A stretch of 64,000 nt of DNA, from NCBI RefSeq assembly GCF_042684485.1, contig NZ_JBHULM010000012.1, positions 1-64,000 of the forward strand. The letters are read 5' to 3'. The notes beneath the pieces are model-generated. The model saw only the letters and a list, made by a program, of their open reading frames with translations, searched no databases and was not told the origin of the DNA. Below, piece by piece: positions 1 through 8,683 of the stretch; within the stretch, counting starts at the first letter, position 1; each line of letters starts with the position of its first letter. The position numbers and the translations under genes are program-made. This DNA is from Oceanihabitans gracilariae (lineage in GTDB: Bacteria > Bacteroidota > Bacteroidia > Flavobacteriales > Flavobacteriaceae).

Positions 1-1426
1 TTCCGTTGATAGTAAATACTGCGTTTCCTCCTGAACATGTAGACATATTACTACTTAGTGTTACTGTTGGTGTTGCGCTAATGGTAACGGTTTCGGTAGC
101 ACTTAATGTTCCTGAGCAACTTGTTGTTGGATTGGTAACATTGGTTACTATTATTGTTTGGTCTGTAGTGATTCCTGATACTGTTATTACTGCTGTTCCC
201 GAAGCATCTAAAGTGACAGGACTTACTGGCGAACCTACTATTCCTGTGTAATCTACTATATCGCCTGCTGTTCCGTTGATGGTGAATACTGCATTTCCTC
301 CTGAACAGCTTGTCAAATTACTACTTAGTGTGACTGTTGGTGTCGCACTAATGCTTACAGTTTCTGTGTTGTTTAATGTTCCTGAGCAACCTGTTGTTGG
401 ATTGGTAACATTGGTTAGTATTATGGTTTGGTCTGTAGTGACTCCTGCTACTGTGATTATTGCTGTTCCGGAAGCATCTAAAGTGACAGGGCTTGATAGC
501 GAACCTACTATTCCTGTGTAATCAACAATATCACCTGCTGTTCCATTAATCGTGAATACTGCGTTTCCTCCAGAACAGGTTGTAGAATTACTACTTAGTG
601 TAACTGTTGGTGTAGCACTAATGCTTACAGTTTCTGTGTTGTTTAATGTTCCTGAGCAACTTGTTGTTGGATTGGTAACATTGGTTAATGTTATTGTTTG
701 GTCTGTAATTACTCCTGCTACTGTGATTACTGCTGTTCCGGAAGCATCTAATGTAACAGGACTTGTTGGAGAACCTACTATTCCTGTATAATCTACAATA
801 TCGCCTGCTGTTCCATTAATCGTAAATACTGCGTTTCCTCCAGAACAGGTAGACATATTACTACTTAGTGTGACTGTTGGTGTCGCGCTAATGCTTACAG
901 TTTCCGTAGTATTTAATGTTGCTGAGCAACCTGTTGTTGGATTGATAACATTGGTTACTATTATTGTTTGGTCTGTAGTGACTCCTGCTACTGTGATTAC
1001 TGCTGTTCCGGAAGCATCTAAAGCAACAGGGCTTGTTGGCGAACCTGCTACTCCTGTGTAATCTACAATATCGCCTGCGGTTCCGTTAATCGTGAATACT
1101 GCGTTTCCTCCAGAACAGGTTGTAGAATTACTACTTAGTGTGACTGTTGGTGTCGCGCTAATGGTGACAGTTTCCGTGTTGTTTAATGCTCCTGAGCAAC
1201 TTGTTGTTGGATTGGTAACATTAGTTAGTGTTATTGTTTGGTCTGTGGTGACTCCAACTACTGTAATTACTGCTGTTCCGGAAGCATCTAATGTGACAGG
1301 ACTTGTTGGAGAACCTACTATTCCTGTATAATCTACTATATCACCAGCTGTTCCATTTATCGTAAATACTGCGTTTCCTCCAGAACAGGTTGTAGAATTA
1401 CTACTTAGTGCGACTGTTGGTGTTGC
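1..1426 (-). repeat. Tandem 270-bp repeats encoding 90-residue Ig-like modules
   Basis: Landmark sequences recur exactly every 270 bases, at 1, 271, 541, 811, 1081 and 1351, each starting TTCCGTTGAT or a near variant. About five full units and a partial innermost unit are visible and the array continues beyond base 1. Units differ by scattered substitutions but keep length and frame, so the array encodes 90-residue beta-rich modules. Several plus-strand open frames across the array are antisense by-products of the repeat composition. Confidence 0.95.
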
Positions 1427-2377
1427 ATTTACTATAACATCCACAGTATCAACACCTGTAAAAGTCGAACCATTACAATTAGTATATGCTACTTCTACCG
1501 TAAAAGTTTCATCTGCTGTAGGACAAACATTAATACTTGGTGTATTTCCTATACTTACTCCACTACCATCATACCAAGTTATATTATAATTTGGTGTACC
1601 ATTTGGAGTGAAACGCCATGCTTCGTTTGTTGCTATCCAATTACTAGTATTCCTTCCAGGTGGAGAAACCGCTTCAGTACCAGCGTCATTTTGTATACCA
1701 ACGACCGCATTTCCAAAAACCCAAAAATCACATGTTGGTTTTTCCTCTATATAAACTTCAATAGTATTTGTTCCTTCATATAAAACCATCATTTGAGTAG
1801 TTATTAAAGTAGAACAATTAAATTGAGGAACATTATAATAAGATGCAACAAACCTTCTACAAGGTGCTACTCCTTGAATTTCCCAAGCAATTTCATGAGT
1901 TCCACCACTAGAACTAGCACTAAGGTCATGGCCTGCACCAAAAATATTTCCTTCCCTTAAAGCTTCATCTGAATTATTTGGCAAAGTACTAGCAAAAATA
2001 AAATCAGAACCTCCACCTGCATTAATTGTTTGAAAACTTAGAGTACCATTAATACCAACAAGCAACTGATTATAAGTACTTCCGAAAAAACAAAAATCAA
2101 AAGGAATAGTTATTACACTAGACCACAAATCCTCTCCTGTGAAAAACAACTGATTTGTTAAACCTGAAAAAGAGGAAGGAGGAGAAAAAGGTATGGCAGT
2201 AACATCATAAGATGTAGTTTCTCCTGTTTCAAGAAAAGTCGCAGTCAAATCGGCACAACCTGTTGAACAATTTAAATCTATTTGAGATGGTCCAGCATCT
2301 ACATTTGCGCAACCAGGAGCTTGAGACCACATAAAGTGAGTAAAGAATACATAAACAAGAAGTAAAAATCTCTTCAT
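1..2377 (-). CDS. Giant secreted repeat adhesin, N-terminal part (truncated by window edge)
   Basis: The reading frame opens at an ATG at 2377 and stays open to base 1, so at least 792 residues are visible and the C-terminus lies outside. Residues 1-20 form a signal peptide (KRFLLLVYVFF core, ending near WSQA). Residues about 20-230 are a Cys- and Gly-rich N-terminal domain of the kind seen in large flavobacterial proteins that end in a type B T9SS sorting domain. That ending cannot be seen here. A short PKD/Ig-like stretch around residues 255-315 is followed by 90-residue repeats with cores such as TCSGGNAVFTINGTAG and GTAVITV. Each repeat has two conserved Cys. A surface adhesin role is inferred. 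Confidence 0.85.
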   Translation of the reverse strand, partial: MKRFLLLVYVFFTHFMWSQAPGCANVDAGPSQIDLNCSTGCADLTATFLETGETTSYDVTAIPFSPPSSFSGLTNQLFFTGEDLWSSVITIPFDFCFFGSTYNQLLVGINGTLSFQTINAGGGSDFIFASTLPNNSDEALREGNIFGAGHDLSASSSGGTHEIAWEIQGVAPCRRFVASYYNVPQFNCSTLITTQMMVLYEGTNTIEVYIEEKPTCDFWVFGNAVVGIQNDAGTEAVSPPGRNTSNWIATNEAWRFTPNGTPNYNITWYDGSGVSIGNTPSINVCPTADETFTVEVAYTNCNGSTFTGVDTVDVIVNATPTVALSSNSTTCSGGNAVFTINGTAGDIVDYTGIVGSPTSPVTLDASGTAVITVVGVTTDQTITLTNVTNPTTSCSGALNNTETVTISATPTVTLSSNSTTCSGGNAVFTINGTAGDIVDYTGVAGSPTSPVALDASGTAVITVAGVTTDQTIIVTNVINPTTGCSATLNTTETVSISATPTVTLSSNMSTCSGGNAVFTINGTAGDIVDYTGIVGSPTSPVTLDASGTAVITVAGVITDQTITLTNVTNPTTSCSGTLNNTETVSISATPTVTLSSNSTTCSGGNAVFTINGTAGDIVDYTGIVGSLSSPVTLDASGTAIITVAGVTTDQTIILTNVTNPTTGCSGTLNNTETVSISATPTVTLSSNLTSCSGGNAVFTINGTAGDIVDYTGIVGSPVSPVTLDASGTAVITVSGITTDQTIIVTNVTNPTTSCSGTLSATETVTISATPTVTLSSNMSTCSGGNAVFTING

Positions 2378-2535
2378 AAAAAAAGGTTATATATTTTTTA
2401 TGCAAGCACAAAAAAGGGATACACCATACAATTTACTCAATATAAAGTAATTACATCTAAAAATTAAGTAAAAAAAACGAAATCAATTATAAATTAATTA
2501 TGATTTAATTCAAACCATAACAAATGGGAATTACT

Positions 2536-2543
2536 TATCTTTG
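2536..2543 (+). promoter_or_regulatory. Putative -7 promoter box for folE
   Basis: TATCTTTG matches the Bacteroidota sigma-A -7 consensus TAnnTTTG and lies 25 bases before the folE ATG. No clear TTG -33 element is visible at the usual distance. The 191-base gap 2378-2568 separates divergent genes and must also hold the adhesin promoter, which I could not place. Confidence 0.5.
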
Positions 2544-2568
2544 CTAATTATAATTATTATTATTTTTA

Positions 2569-3246
2569 ATGAAACTGGATAGCAATTTAGACGAAATTAA
2601 CGCATTAGGTGACGACCATATTGGTACATCTACAAACACTCCAATGCGTGAGGACGCATTTGAAATTTCAAATGAGGAAAAAATAGATATTATTAAAGCC
2701 GATGTTAAACATATTATGGAAACATTAGGTCTTGATTTAAACGATGATAGTCTTAAAGGCACTCCTAACAGAGTAGCTAAAATGTTTGTTAAAGAAATTT
2801 TTAGTGGTTTAGACCCTAGAAACAAGCCTAGTGCTTCTACTTTTGATAACAAATATAAATATGGAGAAATGTTAGTAGAAAAAAACATAACTGTTTATTC
2901 TACTTGTGAGCATCACTTATTACCAATTGTAGGTCGAGCGCATGTAGCATACATTTCTAACGGAACCGTTGTTGGTTTATCTAAAATGAATAGAATTGTA
3001 GATTACTTTTCAAATAGACCACAAGTACAAGAACGTTTAACCATTCAAATTGTAAAAGAATTACAAAAAGTTTTAAACACAGAAGATGTTGCCTGCGTTA
3101 TTGATGCCAAACATTTATGTGTAAATTCAAGAGGTATTAGAGATGTAGATTCTAGTACAGTAACGAGCGAGTTTGGTGGTAAATTCAAAGAAAAAGAAAC
3201 TCGTAGAGAATTTTTAGATTATATTAAATTAGACACTACTTTTTAG
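2569..3246 (+). CDS. folE: GTP cyclohydrolase I
   Basis: FolE converts GTP to 7,8-dihydroneopterin triphosphate, the entry step of folate, pterin and (through QueD) deazaguanine synthesis. It is a cytosolic toroidal enzyme. The 225-residue product has a variable acidic N-terminus (about 40 residues) and then the catalytic domain. The zinc ligands Cys113 and His116 (in STCEHHLLP) and Cys184 (in KHLCVNSRGI) are all present, as is the GLSKMNR segment, so the enzyme should be active. The gene lies 24 bases before cysS and is probably cotranscribed with it. folD and queE, in linked pathways, are elsewhere in the window. A long minus-strand frame over its 5' half is a shadow. Confidence 0.97.
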   Translation: MKLDSNLDEINALGDDHIGTSTNTPMREDAFEISNEEKIDIIKADVKHIMETLGLDLNDDSLKGTPNRVAKMFVKEIFSGLDPRNKPSASTFDNKYKYGEMLVEKNITVYSTCEHHLLPIVGRAHVAYISNGTVVGLSKMNRIVDYFSNRPQVQERLTIQIVKELQKVLNTEDVACVIDAKHLCVNSRGIRDVDSSTVTSEFGGKFKEKETRREFLDYIKLDTTF

Positions 3247-3270
3247 TAGTTAAAGTAAACAGCCTACTTT

Positions 3271-4764
3271 ATGCAAACCTTACAAAAGCAAAACATAGAA
3301 ATATACAATTCCCTTTCTGGTAAAAAAGAAAAATTTGAACCCATTACAGATGGTTATGTTGGTATGTATGTATGTGGACCAACGGTTTACAGTAATGTAC
3401 ACTTAGGAAATGTTAGAACATTCATGTCTTTTGACATGATTTTTAGATACCTATTACATTTAGGATATAAAGTACGCTATGTTAGAAACATTACAGACGC
3501 TGGACATTTAGAAAATGATGCAGACGTTGGTGAAGATAAAATTACTAAAAAAGCAAGATTAGAAGCCATTGAACCTATGGAAATTGTACAGCGTTATACT
3601 GTAGATTTTCATAATGTTCTAAATACTTTTAACCTTCTTCCTCCTAGTATTGAACCTACAGCAACAGGTCATATTATTGAGCAGATTGAACTTATTCAAT
3701 CTATTATAGATAATGGTTTTGCTTATGAAGTTAACGGTTCTGTTTATTTTGATGTACACAAGTACAATCAAACAAACGATTATGGTATTTTAAGCAAGCG
3801 TAAGTTAGATGATTTAATTCACAACACACGTGAATTAGATGGACAGAGCGACAAGAGAAATCCGCAAGATTTTGCTCTTTGGAAAAAAGCCGAACCTACA
3901 CACATTATGCGTTGGCCTTCTCCTTGGAGTGATGGTTTTCCTGGTTGGCACTTAGAATGTACAGCAATGAGCACCAAATATCTTGGAGAGTATTTTGATA
4001 TTCATGGAGGCGGAATGGATTTAAAATTCCCACATCATGAATGTGAAATTGCACAAAACAGAGCAGCAAAAGGACAAGATCCTGTAAAGTACTGGATGCA
4101 TGCTAATATGCTAGAACTTAATGGAGCTAGAATGAGTAAATCTTCAGGAAACTATATCAATCCTGCCGAATTACTTTCTGGTAAAAACAACATTATGTCT
4201 AAAGCATACAGCCCTAGTGTTGTTCGTTTTTTCATGATGCAAGCTTCTTACCGAAGTGTTTTAGATTTAACAGATGCTGGTTTACAAGCTAGCGAAAAAG
4301 GTTTCCATCGCTTAATGGAAGCAGTAAATTCTTTAAAAACGTTACCTACATCTAAAGAAACATCTAAAAACACCAAAGAAACTTTAGCGATTTTAGAAAC
4401 TAAGTTTTACGAAGCAATGAATGACGACTTTAATACACCAATATTAATTTCTTGGTTATTTGAAGGAGTTACCACCATTAACAAATTAAAAGCTGCAAAT
4501 GAAACTATTTCTAAAGAAGACTTAGAAGCATTCACTAAATTAATACATGCGTTTGTTTTTGATATTTTAGGATTAGAAAATAACATCGAAACTAATTCTG
4601 GAACAGAAAAACTTACAGGTGCTGTAGATCTTTTAATTAAATTACGTCAAGAAGCCAGAGCAAACAAAGACTTTGCTATGTCTGATAAAATTAGAGATGA
4701 ATTAGCAGAAGTAGGCATTAACCTGAAAGATGGTAAAGATGGCACTACTTTTACTACAAATTAA
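3271..4764 (+). CDS. cysS: Cysteine--tRNA ligase
   Basis: CysRS is a class Ia synthetase that charges tRNA-Cys. The 497-residue product is of normal length. It carries the HIGH-type motif as HLGN (residues 44-47), zinc ligands Cys35 (YVCGPTVYS), the Cys of WHLECTAM and the His/Glu of HHECE, and the KMSKS loop as RMSKS near residues 287-291. The C-terminal DALR-type helical domain and the KIRDELAEVGI tail are present. It follows folE by 24 bases with no terminator between, which suggests an operon. Downstream, an inverted repeat at 4778-4843 separates it from yidD. All key residues are intact. Confidence 0.97.
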   Translation: MQTLQKQNIEIYNSLSGKKEKFEPITDGYVGMYVCGPTVYSNVHLGNVRTFMSFDMIFRYLLHLGYKVRYVRNITDAGHLENDADVGEDKITKKARLEAIEPMEIVQRYTVDFHNVLNTFNLLPPSIEPTATGHIIEQIELIQSIIDNGFAYEVNGSVYFDVHKYNQTNDYGILSKRKLDDLIHNTRELDGQSDKRNPQDFALWKKAEPTHIMRWPSPWSDGFPGWHLECTAMSTKYLGEYFDIHGGGMDLKFPHHECEIAQNRAAKGQDPVKYWMHANMLELNGARMSKSSGNYINPAELLSGKNNIMSKAYSPSVVRFFMMQASYRSVLDLTDAGLQASEKGFHRLMEAVNSLKTLPTSKETSKNTKETLAILETKFYEAMNDDFNTPILISWLFEGVTTINKLKAANETISKEDLEAFTKLIHAFVFDILGLENNIETNSGTEKLTGAVDLLIKLRQEARANKDFAMSDKIRDELAEVGINLKDGKDGTTFTTN

Positions 4765-4775
4765 CAGTATTGTCA

Positions 4776-4845
4776 TTCCTACGAAAGCTGGAATGTATAT
4801 TTAAAAATTTACGTTCAATTAATAAAGTTCCTGTTTTCGTAGGAG
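4776..4845. repeat. Imperfect inverted repeat between cysS and yidD
   Basis: CCTACGAAAGCTGGAA at 4778-4793 pairs with TTCCTGTTTTCGTAGG at 4828-4843 (14 of 16 positions), enclosing an A/T-rich 34-base loop. No T-tract follows on the plus strand, so it is not a typical intrinsic terminator. It resembles short dispersed intergenic palindromes common in flavobacterial genomes, and could protect the 3' end of the cysS transcript. Confidence 0.6.
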
Positions 4846-4851
4846 TTACCA

Positions 4852-5088
4852 ATGAAGAAACTTTTAATCGCACCTTTCTTATTTTTAATCAAGGTATATC
4901 AAACACTGATTTCACCTTTAACACCTTCTACCTGTAGGTTTCAACCAACATGTTCGCATTACACTAAAGAAGCACTACAAAAACACGGTTTATTAAAAGG
5001 AGGTAAATTAGCTTTAAAAAGAATTTTTAGTTGTCATCCCTGGGGAAAATCTGGTTACGATCCTGTTCCTGAAAAGGATGACAACTAA
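4852..5088 (+). CDS. yidD: Membrane protein insertion efficiency factor YidD
   Basis: YidD is a small, usually membrane-associated protein that helps YidC insert inner-membrane proteins. The 78-residue product has the whole family core: an N-terminal hydrophobic helix (residues 6-22), the PSTCRFQPTCSHY motif with two Cys, and the SCHPWGKSGYDPVP signature with the third Cys. Length matches the family. In many bacteria yidD sits with rnpA and yidC. Here it lies between cysS and lgt, both linked only loosely by a membrane theme (lgt). The ATG at 4852 lies immediately after the inverted repeat. The 192 bases to lgt hold no clear hairpin. Confidence 0.93.
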   Translation: MKKLLIAPFLFLIKVYQTLISPLTPSTCRFQPTCSHYTKEALQKHGLLKGGKLALKRIFSCHPWGKSGYDPVPEKDDN

Positions 5089-5280
5089 AAAAATCACTAA
5101 TACGCATACTCTCCTATTCCCTTAAAAGTTTACTATACATTTTCTTTAAAGGACATTATTGCATTATAACATACAACCTTCTGCAAACAAAAAACTTCAA
5201 AAAAAATAACATTTCATTAAGCCAGGTTTCTTTTTAATCCATTTGCAATTGTCTATATTTACCATCACAAAATAAACTCT

Positions 5281-6207
5281 ATGCATTTTTTAACTTTCGA
5301 TTGGAATCCGATAACAGGTATTGACATTATTGGTAATTTCAAACTACATTTTTATAGTGTTATGTGGATTATTGCTTTCCTTTTAGGACTGCAAATCATG
5401 AAACGTATTTTTAAAAAAGAAAATATTAATCCAGATTATTTAGATCCTCTTTTTTTATACACCATAATAGCAACCATGCTTGGTGCACGTTTAGGACATG
5501 TTATTTTTTACCAATCGGAACTTATATCACAAGACTTTTTTAGCATCTTTTTACCATTTCGATTTGTACCAAAATTTGAATTTACTGGTTTTCAAGGATT
5601 AGCAAGTCATGGTGCAGCAATAGGAATTATTATTGGTATGTATTTATACCGAAGAAAATACAAGTACAAGTCTTTAATGTGGATTTTAGATAGAGTTGTA
5701 ATTCCTGTGGCAAGTGGAGCTATTTTTATTCGTTTAGGAAATTTTATCAATTCAGAAATTATAGGAAAAGTTACAGATTCTGCCTTTGGAGTTCGTTTTA
5801 TTCAAGAAGAATACAACCAATATGAAGCGGTTAAGTTAACAGGAATGAAAACACCTAAAGAAGCATATAATGCTATTGCTAATAATCCACAATTTCAAAA
5901 TTTACTAGACGCTGTACCTTTTAGACATCCAGCACAACTGTATGAGTCTTTTAGTTACATATTTGTATTTTTAATTCTATGGTTTTTTTATACTAAAACC
6001 AATAAAGGCAATCAAACAGGTTTCTTATTTGGTTTATTTTTAATAATGCTTTGGACTGTTCGTTTCTTTGTAGAATTTGTAAAAGAAGCACAAGTAGATG
6101 ATCGTGCCACTTGGGCTTTAAATACAGGACAATGGTTAAGCATACCATTTATTTTAATTGGTTTATATTTTATGTTTATTTATAAACCTAAAACGAAAGT
6201 AATTTAA
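5281..6207 (+). CDS. lgt: Prolipoprotein diacylglyceryl transferase
   Basis: Lgt moves diacylglycerol from phosphatidylglycerol to the lipobox Cys of prelipoproteins at the inner membrane. Many lipoproteins encoded in this window (for example at 6295, 13733, 22448, 26488 and 31621) would be substrates. The 308-residue product has about seven membrane helices. Diagnostic motifs are ASHGAAIG with the essential His, RLGNFINSEIIG with the conserved Arg and Asn, and RHPAQLYE. A roughly 35-residue insert around residues 180-215 is common in Bacteroidota Lgt. The start at 5281 gives a normal N-terminus. A GCGCAGTCGA element follows the stop codon. Confidence 0.96.
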   Translation: MHFLTFDWNPITGIDIIGNFKLHFYSVMWIIAFLLGLQIMKRIFKKENINPDYLDPLFLYTIIATMLGARLGHVIFYQSELISQDFFSIFLPFRFVPKFEFTGFQGLASHGAAIGIIIGMYLYRRKYKYKSLMWILDRVVIPVASGAIFIRLGNFINSEIIGKVTDSAFGVRFIQEEYNQYEAVKLTGMKTPKEAYNAIANNPQFQNLLDAVPFRHPAQLYESFSYIFVFLILWFFYTKTNKGNQTGFLFGLFLIMLWTVRFFVEFVKEAQVDDRATWALNTGQWLSIPFILIGLYFMFIYKPKTKVI

Positions 6208-6221
6208 ATACCATAAGCTTA

Positions 6222-6284
6222 GCTCGAGCGCAGTCGAGAAGTCTTATTTTTCTATTTTAAAACAGGTATCGACTGCGAGCGACC
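6222..6284 (+). repeat. GCGCAGTCGA inverted-repeat element, copy 1
   Basis: The left arm GCTCGAGCGCAGTCGAGA (6222-6239) faces the right arm GGTATCGACTGCGAGCGACC (6265-6284) across a short A/T-rich spacer. The same two distinct arms recur in reversed orientation at 29975-30040, so this is an oriented dispersed element, not a chance palindrome. It lies between the lgt stop and the DUF192 gene, in the same transcription direction. No T-tract follows. Confidence 0.75.
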
Positions 6285-6294
6285 AAACACGTAT

Positions 6295-6786
6295 ATGAAA
6301 CTAAGAATATTTGCTACGCTTCTTCTGTGCTCTATAGTATTTTTAAGTGCTTGTAAAGAGCAGAAAAAAGACATAAAACCTATTGAAATACCTTTTAAAA
6401 AAGAAGGTAGTCTTACTATTTACAAAGCTGCTACAGATTCTATAGTCACGCAATTAGATATAGAAATTGCAGACACAGATTACGACATACAAACAGGTTT
6501 AATGTACCGAAATGCTATGCAAGAAAAACAAGGTATGCTATTTGTTTTTCCGACCATGCGTGAACGTTTTTTTTATATGAAAAACACTAGAATTCCACTA
6601 GACTTAATTTATTTAGACCACAATAAACACATTGTTAGTTTTCAAGAAAACGCAACTCCTTTTGATGAAACCTCATTACCTTCAAGAGTTCCTGCTCAAT
6701 ATGTTTTAGAAATAAATGCTGGATTGGCTCAAAAATGGCTTTTAGATGTTGGAGACAGAATACAATATACAGAAACAGCTAAATAA
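6295..6786 (+). CDS. DUF192-family lipoprotein
   Basis: The 163-residue product starts with a lipoprotein signal peptide (residues 1-20, lipobox LSAC with Cys20) and is therefore likely tethered to the cell envelope. Residues 50-160 form a DUF192 domain, recognised by the GLMYRNAMQEKQGMLFVF segment, FYMKNTRIPLDLIYLD and the YVLEINAGLAQKW tail. The molecular function of DUF192 is not established, although archaeal members have been noted for their small beta-barrel fold. It follows lgt by 87 bases that hold the dispersed inverted repeat. The family call is firm and the role unknown. Confidence 0.88.
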   Translation: MKLRIFATLLLCSIVFLSACKEQKKDIKPIEIPFKKEGSLTIYKAATDSIVTQLDIEIADTDYDIQTGLMYRNAMQEKQGMLFVFPTMRERFFYMKNTRIPLDLIYLDHNKHIVSFQENATPFDETSLPSRVPAQYVLEINAGLAQKWLLDVGDRIQYTETAK

Positions 6787-6941
6787 AAACTTCTTTTTTT
6801 CTCTTACTAACAAAACATAGTTAACCTTAAATAAGACAAAAGTGTAAAACGCATTTTATTTTACTTTAAAATACCAGTTACCAGGTAGTTAACTAAATAT
6901 TTTTTTCATTACTTTTAAGATGCTAATCAATTTTAAATGTC

Positions 6942-8561
6942 ATGAAAAAACTAACCACATTACTCTTATTTCTAATTAGTATACATTGCTTTAGTCAGGA
7001 ATACCACACTATTGATAATCTAATTTTTAAAGAAAAAGCCTACCAAATTCAGGCTAAATTTAATGATAGTGATTTCAATATTAAAATAGCCAACACAGAA
7101 AAACACGAAGAAAGCTTAGGAATCACTTACAGTGTTGAAAGTATAACATTTCAAACGATTGTCATTCAATTAATTAAAAAAATAGATGATAATATAGCTG
7201 ATGATTATAAGGCTGATGAAAATGATTTAAAAACGGTAGAAAACGTTTTACCTAAAGTTTTAAAGAAGAAAAAAGCTTTACGAAGCTTAACTGAAATTAT
7301 AGATGGAGAACCTGCGCAATATTCAGGAAAAATAACTTTAAACAATGAGGTTAAGTTAACTAAAAGCTCTGACAAATGCTCTAACATTGGTCAGAACCAA
7401 GCTAATATCGCTAAAACGGATGATGTTATTAATATTAAAAAAGCCTATATCAATTTTTTTAACAATAAGGCTTCAACTATCGTATTAGAAGGATATATAA
7501 ACGAAGATGAAAACGAAAAAGTAACTGTAGTTAATAATAACTTTAGCGTTCCTATTCGTTATTTTAATAATTATGGTAGTAAAAACAAATTTAGTGTTAG
7601 TGAAAACAAATGCTACAAGATTGACTATAATGATGTGTTTGCTTTTGACTCTGACCAACACTTTAATTATTCCGTTGCTAATACAGAGTTACATTTTGAC
7701 AAAGAAAATTTAGAGCAGCAAGTGATGCAAAGACAATTTTTTGATTTTTTCACAGCGGTTTTATATACCGATGTTATGGCTTTTGATAATAACAATAGCA
7801 ACAGTCTTGTTAATGCGCAAGCTAAATTACTTTTACCATTAAATCAGAAAAACTCAACTATTAAAAACGCTAATTATACGCTTTTTAGACAACTAATTGC
7901 AGAAGCAAACATTGCTCTTTATAATGGTTCTAACGACTCCTTTAGAACTATTGAAATAACGCAAAGTACCGCAAACAATATAACAACCAACACCGCTTTC
8001 AACCATTTTGATTTATTAACCAAAAATAATATAAATGGAAATTTAGCAGTAGATATTTTATCGCATGAAGCAAAGCGTTTTTTCTCTTATATTTCTTTAG
8101 GCTACCAAGGAGCTTTTTATAGAACTGCTCTTAAAGTATCTTCGGTAAATTCTGGTGAAGGAGATGCTGCTAAAGACAATGAAAATATATCTTCATTAAT
8201 ATCTACCAGTCATGGTCCTTATGTGAATATAGAAATAAGACCACAAACCAATTTTGGTGCAGACGTAAGTCTTAGCCTAAATAAACTCTCTTATAGTGGA
8301 TCTAACACTATAGATGATATCAATTTAAACGAGACTATATTAGACGATGGTGTTGAACATTTTGGATTTCAATATAACATTGTTAATATCAAGGCTGATT
8401 TTTACTGGCTGACAAATCCTAATAAAGGAAAAAAAGGTGGTGTTTTTGTGCGATTAGGTGCTTATTATCATACACAGAATTACCAAGTGCATCCTCAGTT
8501 GATGGTTGGTTATGCTACTAACTTAACTTCGTTTGTAAACAAATTTAGTCCAACTAAATAA
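6942..8561 (+). CDS. Secreted protein of unknown function
   Basis: I do not recognise this 539-residue protein. It has a clear signal peptide (residues 1-19, ending CFSQ), a polar Asn/Lys-rich mid-region, and a C-terminal third (from about residue 375) of alternating aromatic and polar segments such as FFSYISLGYQGAFYRTAL, ending in VHPQLMVGYATNL. That pattern suggests outer-membrane-type beta strands, though there is no T9SS sorting tail and no lipobox. It stands alone, with 155 bases upstream and the structured element plus terminator downstream. An outer-membrane or periplasmic location is inferred. Confidence 0.7.
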   Translation: MKKLTTLLLFLISIHCFSQEYHTIDNLIFKEKAYQIQAKFNDSDFNIKIANTEKHEESLGITYSVESITFQTIVIQLIKKIDDNIADDYKADENDLKTVENVLPKVLKKKKALRSLTEIIDGEPAQYSGKITLNNEVKLTKSSDKCSNIGQNQANIAKTDDVINIKKAYINFFNNKASTIVLEGYINEDENEKVTVVNNNFSVPIRYFNNYGSKNKFSVSENKCYKIDYNDVFAFDSDQHFNYSVANTELHFDKENLEQQVMQRQFFDFFTAVLYTDVMAFDNNNSNSLVNAQAKLLLPLNQKNSTIKNANYTLFRQLIAEANIALYNGSNDSFRTIEITQSTANNITTNTAFNHFDLLTKNNINGNLAVDILSHEAKRFFSYISLGYQGAFYRTALKVSSVNSGEGDAAKDNENISSLISTSHGPYVNIEIRPQTNFGADVSLSLNKLSYSGSNTIDDINLNETILDDGVEHFGFQYNIVNIKADFYWLTNPNKGKKGGVFVRLGAYYHTQNYQVHPQLMVGYATNLTSFVNKFSPTK

Positions 8562-8566
8562 GCCTC

Positions 8567-8667
8567 GCGTTAAGGATTGATGCGGCATCCTTTTTTGCCA
8601 TGAAAAGCAAAAAAGATATAGCGAAAAGCCTGACGCTACGTAGTTGTTACGTAGTAGCGTAACGCCC
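8567..8667 (+). ncRNA. Structured intergenic RNA-like element, copy 1
   Basis: The element is closed by GCGTTA (8567-8572) pairing with TAACGC (8660-8665). Inside are a conserved GGCATCCTTTTTT block, a hairpin TTTTTTGC/GCAAAAAA, a conserved AAAGATATA..CG..AAGC stretch, and a second stem ACGCTAC (8633-8639) with GTAGCGT (8654-8660). A second copy at 40298-40396 keeps the conserved blocks and replaces the stem by ACACTAC/GTAGTGT, a compensatory change. It could correspond to a known flavobacterial RNA family such as Rfam Flavo-1, which I cannot test here. The strand is inferred from motif orientation. Confidence 0.6.
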
Positions 8668-8683
8668 AAAATAAAAAAAACAT

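Noticed and set aside
6..1331. A series of 63- to 81-residue plus-strand frames in the repeat array (MNTAFPPEQV...)
   Set aside because: They are the antisense of the 90-residue repeats. Their recurrence every 270 bases follows from the repeat, and no start signals are present.
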